Assembly (NCBI GenBank): GCA_016722505.1
Contig: JADKJH010000005.1
Span: 62,001-126,000 of the forward strand
DNA length: 64,000 nt
Source: Holophagaceae bacterium
GTDB lineage: Bacteria; Acidobacteriota; Holophagae; Holophagales; Holophagaceae
Reading direction: 5' to 3'
Part shown: positions 1 through 8,253 of the stretch, piece after piece
Position numbering within the stretch: the first letter of the stretch is position 1
How the letters are laid out: each line of letters opens with the position of its first letter
Position numbers and translations under genes: made by a program
Notes under the pieces: generated by a model
What the model was told of the DNA's origin: nothing
Database searches by the model: none
The model's input: the letters and a program-made list of their open reading frames with translations, nothing else

Positions 1-285
1 TTGATGGACGGGCTACTTCAACCTTTTTTCCCGTAGGAAAACAGGCTTGCCTGCATTGCCTTCAACTGGGCCAAATACGACATTGTAAATATTTTTTACC
101 AAATAAATGAAATGATTACATCTATCTTATGATTTAATTTTCCTACTTGATTCTATGTTTTTCTATATAAAATATCATCAATAATATTATCAATATTATT
201 TTCATAGGGAAACATTGCCTAATTTGAATGGTGCCTCTACACTGGATTCTACCGGCGATCCCGCCCGAGCATCAAAGGAGACCCC
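1..285 (+). promoter_or_regulatory. AT-rich leader of the fimbria-like locus
   Basis: No gene is visible here. From about 80 to 235 the sequence is strikingly AT-rich compared with the rest of the window. It contains a perfect 9-bp inverted repeat (AATAATATT at 180-188, AATATTATT at 192-200, 3-nt spacer). A good ribosome binding site, AAGGAG (275-280), precedes the ATG at 286. The stretch is a likely promoter/operator zone for the three genes that follow; I could not fix a -35/-10 pair with confidence. Confidence 0.5.
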
Positions 286-804
286 ATGAAGTTCAACCCG
301 ACCCTCCTAGTCGTCATTTTGGCCGCCACCACGGCCTTTGCAGGCACCGATACCGGTACCAACACCGTTACAAATAGCCAGGCAAGCGCCAAACTCAAAA
401 TCCGCAAAGCCATCACCCTCACCAACAATACCGATCTTGATTTCGGTGGCGTGGTGGTGTCGGGGGTTGCGGCCAGCTCCATGACCCTGACCCCGGCAAA
501 CGTGCTCTCCATTGCTGGTGCTGATATCCTCGCGACCTTCAACCCCACCACCGCTGGTGCGTTCACCGTGGGTGGAACAGCCAACGCCACCTATGCCATC
601 AATGCCATCCCTGGCATCAACATCACCAGCACTGCCCTTCCCTCCACCCCCGTCGGAGTGACTTTCACGACGTCGAAGGCGACTGGCACTCTGGATGGTA
701 CGGGCAGCGACACGTTCACAGTGGGTGGCACCGCGTCAATCCCGGCGCCGGTCACCGGTGGCGATTATAGTGGCACCTTCTCTGTAACAGTCCTCTACAA
801 CTGA
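286..804 (+). CDS. DUF4402 domain protein, secreted pilin-like subunit
   Basis: A 172-residue exported protein. The N-terminus is a clean signal peptide (Lys-3, hydrophobic 5-17, cleavage probably after AFA at about 19). The mature part is rich in Thr, Ala, Gly and Val with alternating hydrophobic residues, as in beta-sandwich surface subunits, and ends in GDYSGTFSVTVLYN, the typical closing strand of DUF4402 proteins. There are no cysteines. It is followed by a PapD-like chaperone and an usher-like barrel protein, so the likely role is a surface fibre or adhesive subunit; that role is inference from context. The start is fixed by AAGGAG 5 nt upstream and by the signal peptide. Confidence 0.8.
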   Translation: MKFNPTLLVVILAATTAFAGTDTGTNTVTNSQASAKLKIRKAITLTNNTDLDFGGVVVSGVAASSMTLTPANVLSIAGADILATFNPTTAGAFTVGGTANATYAINAIPGINITSTALPSTPVGVTFTTSKATGTLDGTGSDTFTVGGTASIPAPVTGGDYSGTFSVTVLYN

Positions 805-826
805 TCCGCGAAAAGCCTCGGTTGAT

Positions 827-854
827 ACAAGGGGCGCTCCAGGGCGCCCCTTGT
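827..854 (+). terminator. Strong hairpin between the pilin-like and chaperone genes
   Basis: A perfect 11-bp stem (ACAAGGGGCGC at 827-837, complement at 844-854) with a 6-nt loop. Only a short T-poor tail follows, so it may be an attenuator or mRNA-stabilising hairpin that gives the subunit gene more transcript than the chaperone and usher genes, rather than a full terminator. The chaperone ATG lies 14 nt after the stem. Confidence 0.55.
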
Positions 855-868
855 TTCAATATGTAATC

Positions 869-1693
869 ATGCGAACCTCACTTCTTCCCCTCCTCCTGTC
901 AGCCATGCTTGCCCCTTGCCTGAACGCTCAAGCCGGGGCAGGCGACCTGCTCGTGTCTCCGGCCCGGGTCATTCTGGACGCCAAGACCCGCTCGATGGAA
1001 CTCATCCTGAGCAACCGGGGCGGCGCTTCAGGAACCTACCGCATCCGGCTTGCCCAAATGGTCATGACTGCTGATGGAGGAATCGAGAATGCGCCCGCGG
1101 CACCGGCTGGTAGTACGGACCCCACGGAATTGGTGCGCTTCGCACCCCATCAGGTGACCTTGGAACCAGGCCAAACCCAGGTGCTGCGCGTGATGGCCCG
1201 CAAGCCTGCGGATTTGGCGGACGGTGAATACCGGGTGCACATGATCTTCCAAGCCGTTCCCCCGGATCTGGCTGGAACCACCGAGCCTCCAAAGGAGAAG
1301 GCCAAGGGTGTATCCATCCGCCTGGTGGCCATCATGAATCTAGGAATTCCCATAATCATCCGCCAAGGCGAACTTGTCGTGAAAACCGGCTTGGCAGATC
1401 TCCAACTGCGCCATGAGCAGACTCAGGATGTCCTCTCCTTCCGCCTTACCCGCACGGGAAATGCCTCGACCTACGGCAACCTGAAAGCGACCTTCCACCC
1501 CAAGGATGGAAAATCCATCACACTGGGGGAGATGGTGGGTGTTGCGGTCTATCCACCTCTGGAAGCAAGGAATGTGAAGATGCCCCTTCGGCTTCCCCAG
1601 GGAATGGTCCTGAAAAGCGGGATCCTTCGCTTGAGCTTCCAGACTGAGGATAAAGTGGCACCCGAAGCTGAAGCGCAACTAGAGATTCCATGA
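869..1693 (+). CDS. Fimbrial-type periplasmic chaperone (PapD-like)
   Basis: A 274-residue exported protein with a signal peptide (hydrophobic SLLPLLLSAMLAPCLNA). The mature protein opens with SPARVILDAKTRSMELILSN, the first strands of the PapD N-terminal immunoglobulin-like domain, followed by RFAPHQVTLEPGQTQVLRV, matching the family motif before the G1 donor strand. The second half is a less conserved beta domain. I chose the ATG at 869 because it begins the signal peptide; an in-frame TTG at 851 lies inside the hairpin stem. No strong ribosome binding site is visible. Its stop overlaps the usher-like start by ATGA, so the two are translationally coupled. Specificity for the upstream DUF4402 subunit is inferred. 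Confidence 0.82.
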   Translation: MRTSLLPLLLSAMLAPCLNAQAGAGDLLVSPARVILDAKTRSMELILSNRGGASGTYRIRLAQMVMTADGGIENAPAAPAGSTDPTELVRFAPHQVTLEPGQTQVLRVMARKPADLADGEYRVHMIFQAVPPDLAGTTEPPKEKAKGVSIRLVAIMNLGIPIIIRQGELVVKTGLADLQLRHEQTQDVLSFRLTRTGNASTYGNLKATFHPKDGKSITLGEMVGVAVYPPLEARNVKMPLRLPQGMVLKSGILRLSFQTEDKVAPEAEAQLEIP

Positions 1694-4497
1694 CTTTCTG
1701 GGGCGGGCGCCGATCCCGCGGCTTCTGGCCCCTTGCTGGTTTCATCACGCTCAGTTTGCTTGGAGCGGAGGCGAAAAATTCTGGAGCGGCTTCTGCCGCC
1801 GGGGTGGGTTTGAGCGCCGGTTCAGGCGCAGGAACGGCGCATACCGCTCTGACACCAGCCACGCTTCCCCCAGGGCCACGTGGTGGTTTCACCGAGCGGG
1901 CCGAAGACGAATTGTTGCTTTTCGAGGTGCGGTTGCAGGGCCGCACACTGAGCGAATCCTTCCCAGGTTTCCCGACCAAGGACGGTGTCCTGGTGCCACT
2001 GGGCGAACTGTGCCGTTTGCTTGGACTGGCCATCACCACGGATCCGCTCACAGGGCGCGCCCAGGGGTTTTTCATTTCCGAGAAACGCACCTTCAACCTG
2101 GATGCCGGTTCCAACACGGTGAGTGTGTCTGGAACTGTTTCGCCTTTCAACCGGGCCCAAGTCGAATTGCATGCAGATGACATCTATGTTGACACACGCA
2201 TCCTCTCCAAGTGGCTGCCCCTCAACCTTGAAGTGGACAAGTTGAATTCACGCCTGGTGGTGGTCCCGCGGGAACCTCTGCCGGTGATGCTCCAAATGGC
2301 CCGGGCCCGCGGCAATGCCTTCAGCGGCTCCCGGGTGGACACCCACCGTTACGCAGTGATCGAGGACCCCTATCAATGGTTGGAGACACCCATGGTGGAC
2401 GAAACCTTGAGAGCCTCATCCAATCCACCGGATTCCACACCAGGATCCCGACGGACGGCCGTAGTCCAGAGCAGCACTTATGCATCGGCCGATTTTCTGA
2501 AACTCAGCACGAATCTATATGCCTATGGCGATAGCCAAGGAGAACGGAATCTGGTCGCCACGGCTGGCCGCCGGAGTCCAGATGGAACCCTGCTGGGACC
2601 GCTCCACGCAACTGAGTTCGAGTTTGGAGAGGTGTTCGATCCGGGGCTTGCCACCGTGAGCGGAGCCACCACCGGCACCGGGTTATTCGTCACCAATTTC
2701 CCCCTCAACAGCAATCTGTTTGGTGACAAGCAGACGCTGCGGGGCAATCTGCCCCCAGGCTGGCAGGTGGAAGTTTTCCAAAATGGCGCGCTCATTGGAT
2801 TTCAGGCTAGCCGAGGCGATGGGCTCTATGAGTTCCGGGAGATCCCCCTGGTTCATGGTTGGAACGATTTCCGAATGGTCTTTTACGGACCAGAGGGACA
2901 GCGGCGGGAAGAGGTCCAGCATTTGGATAACAGCACACCCCTGGTGCCAGCAGGCGGGTTCCGGTACCGGCTTCAAGCAGAGGAACTGCACGGAGGCCTC
3001 GGCGGCCGTGGGTTTTTCCTCGGCCAATATGGGTTGACGGACAAAGTGTCTATTTTCGCGGCCGGTTCCACCGTCCATCTGACCCATGGGGAAGTCCACC
3101 ATTACGCCACTGGCGGCCTGCAAGGGCGTTGGAATTCCTTGAGTTTCCAAGGCACTGTGACCCATGCGAACGAAGGCGGCGACGCCGAGGAAATCTCTGT
3201 CGGGACACGATTGGGGGATAGCCTTTCCATCACCCTCAAGCACACGGAGCTGCAGAATGAATTCATCAGCGATCTCTTCCTGCCGAGTTTTGGCCTGGTC
3301 CGCAACCGCACCGAATTGGAACTGACGGGTGTAGCCCCCAGCCTGGCTCATCCCTGGCTGACGCTTGGTGTCGGCCTCCGCCGGGATGGGCTTGCCTCAG
3401 GTGGCAACGTGCTCCAGCTCAACCCCCGCATTGGTGGGGCCTTCAACGGCTGGTTCCTGATGAACCAGTTCAGCTACCAGCGCTCCGACCTTCCCGGCGG
3501 GACAACTTCCAGCAGCTATGGAAGCCTCTTGGTGAGCAGGTTTTTCGGGGCTTTCGCCCTGCGCAGCGAGGCCGCCTACACCGTTGCCCCAGACCGCCAC
3601 CTGAAGAGCGTGTCAACCTACTTTGATGCATATAGATTCAAGCCCTGGGCGGTGCAGATCGGCCTGACCCATGACATTGATTCCAATGAGAACCGCTTCG
3701 CCACGGCAGCCTCCAAGTCCGTGGGCCGGGTCGGCCTCAGCTTCGATGGAAGCTGGTCCAATCGCGCCGGGTGGTCCGCAGGCATCACGGTGCGGATGGG
3801 TTTATCGAGAGAACCCCGCCAAGGCCGCTGGAACTCTAATGCGCTGACCGTGGCACCGTACGGAGCGATATCAGCCCAGGCATTCCTGGATGCGAACAGC
3901 AACGGCCGACGGGATCAGGGAGAACCTTCCCTGCCCGGTGCAGGCGCATTCGTGAACGGAGTCGTATGGCCCGAGACTTCGAATGCTGATGGCGTGCTCT
4001 ACCAACACACCATCCCAGTGGATATGCACGCCAAGGTGCTGCTGAATCCCTCCACACTGCCGGACCCGTTCATGCAGGCTGGAGGAGATGGCTATACCTT
4101 CGTTCCCCGCGCTGGGCACATCACCCGATTCGATCTGCCCGTCATCCAGACAGCGGACGTGAATGGAACGATCTATCTAGGTGGCCCGGAAGGCATGAAG
4201 CCATACCCGGGCATTTCAATCGAACTGCTGGATTCCACCGGACGGGTGGTGGCCAGCGCCCGGTCCGCCTTCGACGGCTATTACGAATTGCAGAACTTCC
4301 CTACCGGCAAATACCAGCTCCGAATCAAGAAGGAGGATCTTGAACGGCGGCACCTCCTACCTGCCGAAGCAAAGCAGATGGATCTCACCGGAAAACATTT
4401 CGAGCGGAACGGGGTTGATTGGCATCTTCGCTCTGCGGCCGTTCCAGAAGTAATAGTGGCGCCGCCTGTTCCCGAACCTCACGGCTCCCGGCAGTGA
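1690..4497 (+). CDS. Usher-like outer-membrane protein with C-terminal SdrD-B/CarboxypepD-like domains
   Basis: A 935-residue protein. After a signal region (about 1-30) and a low-complexity stretch comes an N-terminal domain (about 70-200). Around residues 350-415, NLPPGWQVEVFQNG and the following strands resemble the plug domain of chaperone-usher proteins. Residues about 420-720 alternate like a beta-barrel. At about 727, FLDANSNGRRDQGEPSLPGA matches the SdrD-B type motif, and about 823-885 (NGTIYLGG to KYQLRI) resembles a carboxypeptidase-regulatory-like beta domain. The likely role is secretion and anchoring of the DUF4402 subunit across the outer membrane. It differs from classical FimD ushers, so it may be a divergent or alternative usher. 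The ATG overlaps the chaperone stop. Confidence 0.72.
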   Translation: MTFWGGRRSRGFWPLAGFITLSLLGAEAKNSGAASAAGVGLSAGSGAGTAHTALTPATLPPGPRGGFTERAEDELLLFEVRLQGRTLSESFPGFPTKDGVLVPLGELCRLLGLAITTDPLTGRAQGFFISEKRTFNLDAGSNTVSVSGTVSPFNRAQVELHADDIYVDTRILSKWLPLNLEVDKLNSRLVVVPREPLPVMLQMARARGNAFSGSRVDTHRYAVIEDPYQWLETPMVDETLRASSNPPDSTPGSRRTAVVQSSTYASADFLKLSTNLYAYGDSQGERNLVATAGRRSPDGTLLGPLHATEFEFGEVFDPGLATVSGATTGTGLFVTNFPLNSNLFGDKQTLRGNLPPGWQVEVFQNGALIGFQASRGDGLYEFREIPLVHGWNDFRMVFYGPEGQRREEVQHLDNSTPLVPAGGFRYRLQAEELHGGLGGRGFFLGQYGLTDKVSIFAAGSTVHLTHGEVHHYATGGLQGRWNSLSFQGTVTHANEGGDAEEISVGTRLGDSLSITLKHTELQNEFISDLFLPSFGLVRNRTELELTGVAPSLAHPWLTLGVGLRRDGLASGGNVLQLNPRIGGAFNGWFLMNQFSYQRSDLPGGTTSSSYGSLLVSRFFGAFALRSEAAYTVAPDRHLKSVSTYFDAYRFKPWAVQIGLTHDIDSNENRFATAASKSVGRVGLSFDGSWSNRAGWSAGITVRMGLSREPRQGRWNSNALTVAPYGAISAQAFLDANSNGRRDQGEPSLPGAGAFVNGVVWPETSNADGVLYQHTIPVDMHAKVLLNPSTLPDPFMQAGGDGYTFVPRAGHITRFDLPVIQTADVNGTIYLGGPEGMKPYPGISIELLDSTGRVVASARSAFDGYYELQNFPTGKYQLRIKKEDLERRHLLPAEAKQMDLTGKHFERNGVDWHLRSAAVPEVIVAPPVPEPHGSRQ

Positions 4498-4707
4498 TCA
4501 CCGGAGTTCCTGCTCATACTGTGGCCTGATTGGCCCCCGGTGTGACAATAGCCATTTCCGAAAAGCCCGTCCCACACGCTTCGGATTCGAGTATCCGGAC
4601 CAGCCTACCGCCTTTTGATCCTGGGAATAGGTGATCCTTTTTTTATTGCCTTCCTACATGCTTGGGTGAAACTTGGGCCATCATAAAGCCCTAAATAGGA
4701 GTTCCAG

Positions 4708-6735
4708 ATGCCAGGCAAGGTAGTTTCATCGCCGCGGGTGGCGGCCATCGTTGGACCTTATCTTTCAGGCAAGACTTCCTTGATGGAAAGTCTGCTCCAC
4801 ACCTCGGGTGCCATTCCCAAAAAAGGCGCCATCAAGGATGGCAATACCGTGGGTGATCCGTCGCCCGAGGCCAGAGGGCGGCAGATGAGCGTGGAAACGA
4901 GCATCGCTACCTGCACCTATCTGGGGGAGAGCTGGACGTTTCTGGATTGCCCAGGCTCCGTGGAGTTCATCCAGGACACGCTCAACACGTTGATGGTGGT
5001 GGATGTAGCCGTGGTCGTATGCGAGCCGGATCCCTACCGCGCGCTGACGATCTCGCCGATCCTCAAATTCCTGGATGACCACTCCATTCCGCACATCATC
5101 TTCATCAACAAGGTGGACACCCACCTCGTGAAGGTCGCCGAGGTCATGGAAGCCTTGCAGTCTGTCAGCGGAAGACCGCTGGTGCTGCGCGAAATCCCCA
5201 TCCGCGAAGACGATCAGATCACAGGATTCGTGGACCTCGTGAGCGAACGGGCCTACAAATATGTTCCAGGCAAGGATTCCGATCTCATCAAGCTGCCTGA
5301 GAATCTGCTGCCCGAGGAACATTTAAGGCGGCAATACCTTCTCGAAGCGCTGGCCGACCACGACGATCATTTAATGGAAGAATTGCTTGAAGAGGCTGTG
5401 CCGCCCCTGGACGAGATCTATGCGGATCTGCGCAAAGACCTTCAGTCGGATCTCATGGTGCCGGTATTTTTCGGCAGCGCTGAGCAGGATCTGGGAATCA
5501 AACGGCTGCTGAAAGCTCTGCGCCACGAAGCGCCGGAATCCACCTCGACCGCCGACCGCCTTAACATCCCCAAAAAAACGCCTCTGGCCCAGGTCTTCAA
5601 GACCGTGCACGCCCAGCACATCGGCAAGCTCAGTTTTGTCCGCGTCTGGCGAGGGGACCTCTCTGATGGCATGGCTTTGAACGGCATGACCGTAAGTGGC
5701 ATGTTCAAGGCCCAAGGGGGCTCCAACACCAAGATTGCCAAGGCCCTGGAAGGTGAAATCGTCGCCCTTGGAAAACTGGAAAAAGCTAATACAGGAATCG
5801 GGCTGGCTCCCACCGGCGCCGTGGAGTTGGCTTGGCCCAAGCCACTTCAGCCATTGACCTGCATCTCCATCAAGACTGTGAAAGCTGGCGACGAAGTGAA
5901 ATTGAGCGGCGCCTTGCACAAGCTCAGCGAGGAAGACGCATCCCTGACACTTGAACACAATCCGGAAACCAAGGAACAACTGCTTTGGGGACAAGGAGAC
6001 ATCCACTTGAAGGTCGCCATCTCCAAGCTCAAAGGCCGCTTCAACGTGGATGTCGCTTCGGAAATCCCCATGGTCCCCTACAAGGAAACCATCAAGAAAG
6101 CGGTGAAGCAGCACGGGCGGTTCAAGCACCAATCCGGTGGCCACGGCGCCTTTGGCGATGTGCATATCGACATCAAGCCGCTGCCTAGGGGCACAGGATT
6201 CGAATTCACGGAAACCATCGTCGGTGGGTCGGTTCCCCGCCAGTACCATAGCTCCGTGGAGAAGGGTTCCCTGGAATTCATGAAACGCGGTCCCCTGGGT
6301 TTCAACATGGTGGATTTCGCCGTGAACCTCTACGACGGGAGCTTCCACACCGTGGATAGTTCAGATGCAGCCTTCCAACAAGCAGCCAGAGTCGCCCTGG
6401 CCGAGGGCGTGCCGAAATGCGAGCCCGTACTGCTCGAGCCCATTCTCGAATTGCACATCGCAGTGCCCAATGAATTCACCGCCAAGGCCCAGCGCTTAGT
6501 CACCACCCGCCGTGCGGGCCAGATCCTGGGTTTCGATGGCCGCGATGGATGGAATGGCTGGGATGTGGTCAGCGCCTACATCCCTCAAGCCGAAATGAAC
6601 GATGTCATCGTGGAATTGCGCTCCCTCACCATGGGAGTCGGCACCTTCAGCTGGTCCTTCCACCACCTGCAGGAACTGCAAGGGAAAGAGGCTGAGCGCG
6701 TGGTCGAAACCCGAAAGAAAGAGCTGGAAAGATAA
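4708..6735 (+). CDS. EF-G-like translational GTPase
   Basis: A 675-residue EF-G family GTPase, slightly shorter than canonical EF-G (about 690-700). G1 is GPYLSGKT (residues 16-23), G3 is DCPGS (about 79), G4 is NKVD (about 133). Domains II to V follow in the usual order. Canonical EF-G carries DTPGH at G3, whose His positions the hydrolytic water; here Ser replaces it. This is characteristic of the EF-G-like paralogue group seen in several phyla, whose function is not well established, so I do not call it the housekeeping fusA. The ATG is 6 nt after TAGGAG. The gene stands alone, with no str-operon neighbours, which supports paralogue status. Confidence 0.85.
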   Translation: MPGKVVSSPRVAAIVGPYLSGKTSLMESLLHTSGAIPKKGAIKDGNTVGDPSPEARGRQMSVETSIATCTYLGESWTFLDCPGSVEFIQDTLNTLMVVDVAVVVCEPDPYRALTISPILKFLDDHSIPHIIFINKVDTHLVKVAEVMEALQSVSGRPLVLREIPIREDDQITGFVDLVSERAYKYVPGKDSDLIKLPENLLPEEHLRRQYLLEALADHDDHLMEELLEEAVPPLDEIYADLRKDLQSDLMVPVFFGSAEQDLGIKRLLKALRHEAPESTSTADRLNIPKKTPLAQVFKTVHAQHIGKLSFVRVWRGDLSDGMALNGMTVSGMFKAQGGSNTKIAKALEGEIVALGKLEKANTGIGLAPTGAVELAWPKPLQPLTCISIKTVKAGDEVKLSGALHKLSEEDASLTLEHNPETKEQLLWGQGDIHLKVAISKLKGRFNVDVASEIPMVPYKETIKKAVKQHGRFKHQSGGHGAFGDVHIDIKPLPRGTGFEFTETIVGGSVPRQYHSSVEKGSLEFMKRGPLGFNMVDFAVNLYDGSFHTVDSSDAAFQQAARVALAEGVPKCEPVLLEPILELHIAVPNEFTAKAQRLVTTRRAGQILGFDGRDGWNGWDVVSAYIPQAEMNDVIVELRSLTMGVGTFSWSFHHLQELQGKEAERVVETRKKELER

Positions 6736-6747
6736 GAGATAGCCGGA

Positions 6748-6936
6748 TCAATTCCCGCGCCGTCCCGTCCTGACAAGCAGCTCGTGGAGCATGTGGTCCA
6801 GGCCCCGCTCCAGGGCCTGGACCACTGCGTCCTGTTCCGTGTATGGTAGGCCCGGCAGAACCTCGTTCTGGAGCAGCGCCAACGCTTCCAGCCTCCTCTG
6901 GGTCTGGTGGCCCACGGGAACCTTGACGACTTCCAT
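6748..6936 (-). CDS. Small hypothetical protein downstream of aquaporin
   Basis: A 62-residue hydrophilic protein if it starts at the ATG at 6936, which follows GGAAGGGGAC. In-frame ATGs at 6948, 6966 and 6969 are alternatives. It begins MEVVKVPVGHQTQRRLEALA and looks helical. No family is recognised. It lies 80 nt downstream of the aquaporin gene on the same strand and converges on the EF-G-like gene. Its sensible amino-acid composition supports a real gene, but the evidence is thin. Confidence 0.45.
   Translation of the reverse strand: MEVVKVPVGHQTQRRLEALALLQNEVLPGLPYTEQDAVVQALERGLDHMLHELLVRTGRRGN
6793..6825. repeat. Perfect 13-bp inverted repeat inside the small ORF
   Basis: GTGGTCCAGGCCC (6793-6805) and its exact complement (6813-6825) enclose a 7-nt loop. 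The hairpin lies within coding sequence of the small minus-strand ORF and has no T-tract on either side, so it does not look like a factor-independent terminator. Confidence 0.7.
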
Positions 6937-7016
6937 GTCCCCTTCCATCCATTCCCCCGCAATCATCATGCTTACGTCACAATGCCACCAGGGCTTAGCT
7001 TGGTTCCCCTGTATCC

Positions 7017-7712
7017 CTAGCGTTCGTCTGAAACGATGGGATAGATGAACCCCGCGAGGGCCGCGCCAATGAGTGGGGCCACCCAGAAGAGCCACAGCTG
7101 TTTAACAGCCCATCCCCCGACAAAGATGGCGGGGCCAGTGCTGCGGGCCGGATTGACCGAGGTGTTGGTGACAGGAATGCTGACCAGGTGGATCAACGTC
7201 AGGCAAAAGCCGATGGCGATAGGCGCGAAGCCAGCGGGGGCCTTATCCGAAGTGCTGCCCAAGATCACAAACAGGAAGAAAAAGGTCATGGCCACTTCCA
7301 TTGCCAGGGCAGCCATCATCGTATAGTGGCCAGGGCTGTGCTCCCCAAACCCATTGCTGGCGAAACCGCCGGCAAGATCAAAGCCAGGAGCGCCGCTGGC
7401 GATGATGAAGAGCAGGCCCGCGCCTGCGATAGCACCGAGGACCTGCCCCAACCAATAGGGCAGCACATCGTTCCAGCCAAAGCGGCCGCCTACCGCCAAC
7501 CCCAAGGTCACCGCAGGATTGAGGTGGCAGCCCGAAATACCGCCGATGGCGTAGGCCATGGTCAGCACAGTCAAGCCGAACGCGACCGATACACCGTGCA
7601 GCCCGATTCCCACCTTGGGGAATGCCGCAGCCAACACCGCGCTGCCGCAACCACCGAAAACCAGCCATAGGGTCCCAAAAAATTCCGCCGTTACGCGCTT
7701 GCTGAGGGGCAT
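7017..7712 (-). CDS. aqpZ: Aquaporin Z
   Basis: A 231-residue six-helix channel for water in the inner membrane. Both NPA boxes are present: HLNPAVT in the first half and SVNPARS in the second. The second half, IHLVSIPVTNTSVNPARST, is almost identical to the AqpZ signature and supplies the His, Thr and Arg of the narrow selectivity filter. The position usually taken by Phe (AqpZ Phe43) appears to be Tyr in MAYAIGG. CGGAGGAA lies just before the ATG. The small hypothetical gene follows on the same strand. Confidence 0.95.
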   Translation of the reverse strand: MPLSKRVTAEFFGTLWLVFGGCGSAVLAAAFPKVGIGLHGVSVAFGLTVLTMAYAIGGISGCHLNPAVTLGLAVGGRFGWNDVLPYWLGQVLGAIAGAGLLFIIASGAPGFDLAGGFASNGFGEHSPGHYTMMAALAMEVAMTFFFLFVILGSTSDKAPAGFAPIAIGFCLTLIHLVSIPVTNTSVNPARSTGPAIFVGGWAVKQLWLFWVAPLIGAALAGFIYPIVSDER

Positions 7713-7813
7713 GGCTTCCTCCGAGAAAAGGGAATTCCGTCAAGGGGATGATTTCGCCTCAAACTTTACGCTCCAAATCCCGGAATCAGCTCATTGATTT
7801 CGCTGGAAATCCG

Positions 7814-8149
7814 TCAGCCCTTGCTTGCAGACCAACGGCCAGGTCCTCCCACCATGGACGCGACGACCACCAGCAATGCCAGAATTGGAGGGACTGGCAG
7901 TGGCCAGCGCAACGGCATCAATGCCGTGATGAGAAGGGGAATGCAGACCCATGGCATGAGCAGTCCAAGCACCATCATTCCGCCGCAAAGAAACTGCAAT
8001 AACCACACCATCAGTGTCATGCCGCTGTGGACGTTGAGTCCATGCAGGCTGTAGCCGTGCAGATGCGGCCAGGCGTTCCAGCACGCGGAGGATCCCACTG
8101 AAAGCCGAAGGATCAGCAGGGCGAAGGAGGTGCGATTGTTGGAGGACAT
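7814..8149 (-). CDS. DoxX-like small membrane protein
   Basis: A 111-residue protein with about four hydrophobic segments and the order seen in DoxX-type proteins: a first helix ending LRLSVGSSACWNAWPHL, then two central helices (VWLLQFLCGGMMVLGLLMP and a Leu/Pro-rich segment) and a last helix ILALLVVVASMVGG. Function of this family is only loosely known (quinone or thiosulfate metabolism, redox homeostasis in some members), so no role is claimed. It is transcribed away from the dehydrogenase at 8254. The ribosome binding site is weak. Confidence 0.6.
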   Translation of the reverse strand: MSSNNRTSFALLILRLSVGSSACWNAWPHLHGYSLHGLNVHSGMTLMVWLLQFLCGGMMVLGLLMPWVCIPLLITALMPLRWPLPVPPILALLVVVASMVGGPGRWSASKG

Positions 8150-8253
8150 GGTGCTCGCTGTCGATGGCTGGAGTAGTGTGGATCACAATCAACCTATTCA
8201 GGACGGATGGCTCCGGTCCGCTCCGGTATTCTAGGTGTATCCGGAGGTTTCAA

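Noticed and set aside
5371..6348. Long open frame antisense to the EF-G-like gene
   Set aside because: It mirrors the codon pattern of the real gene and shows no domain or start site.
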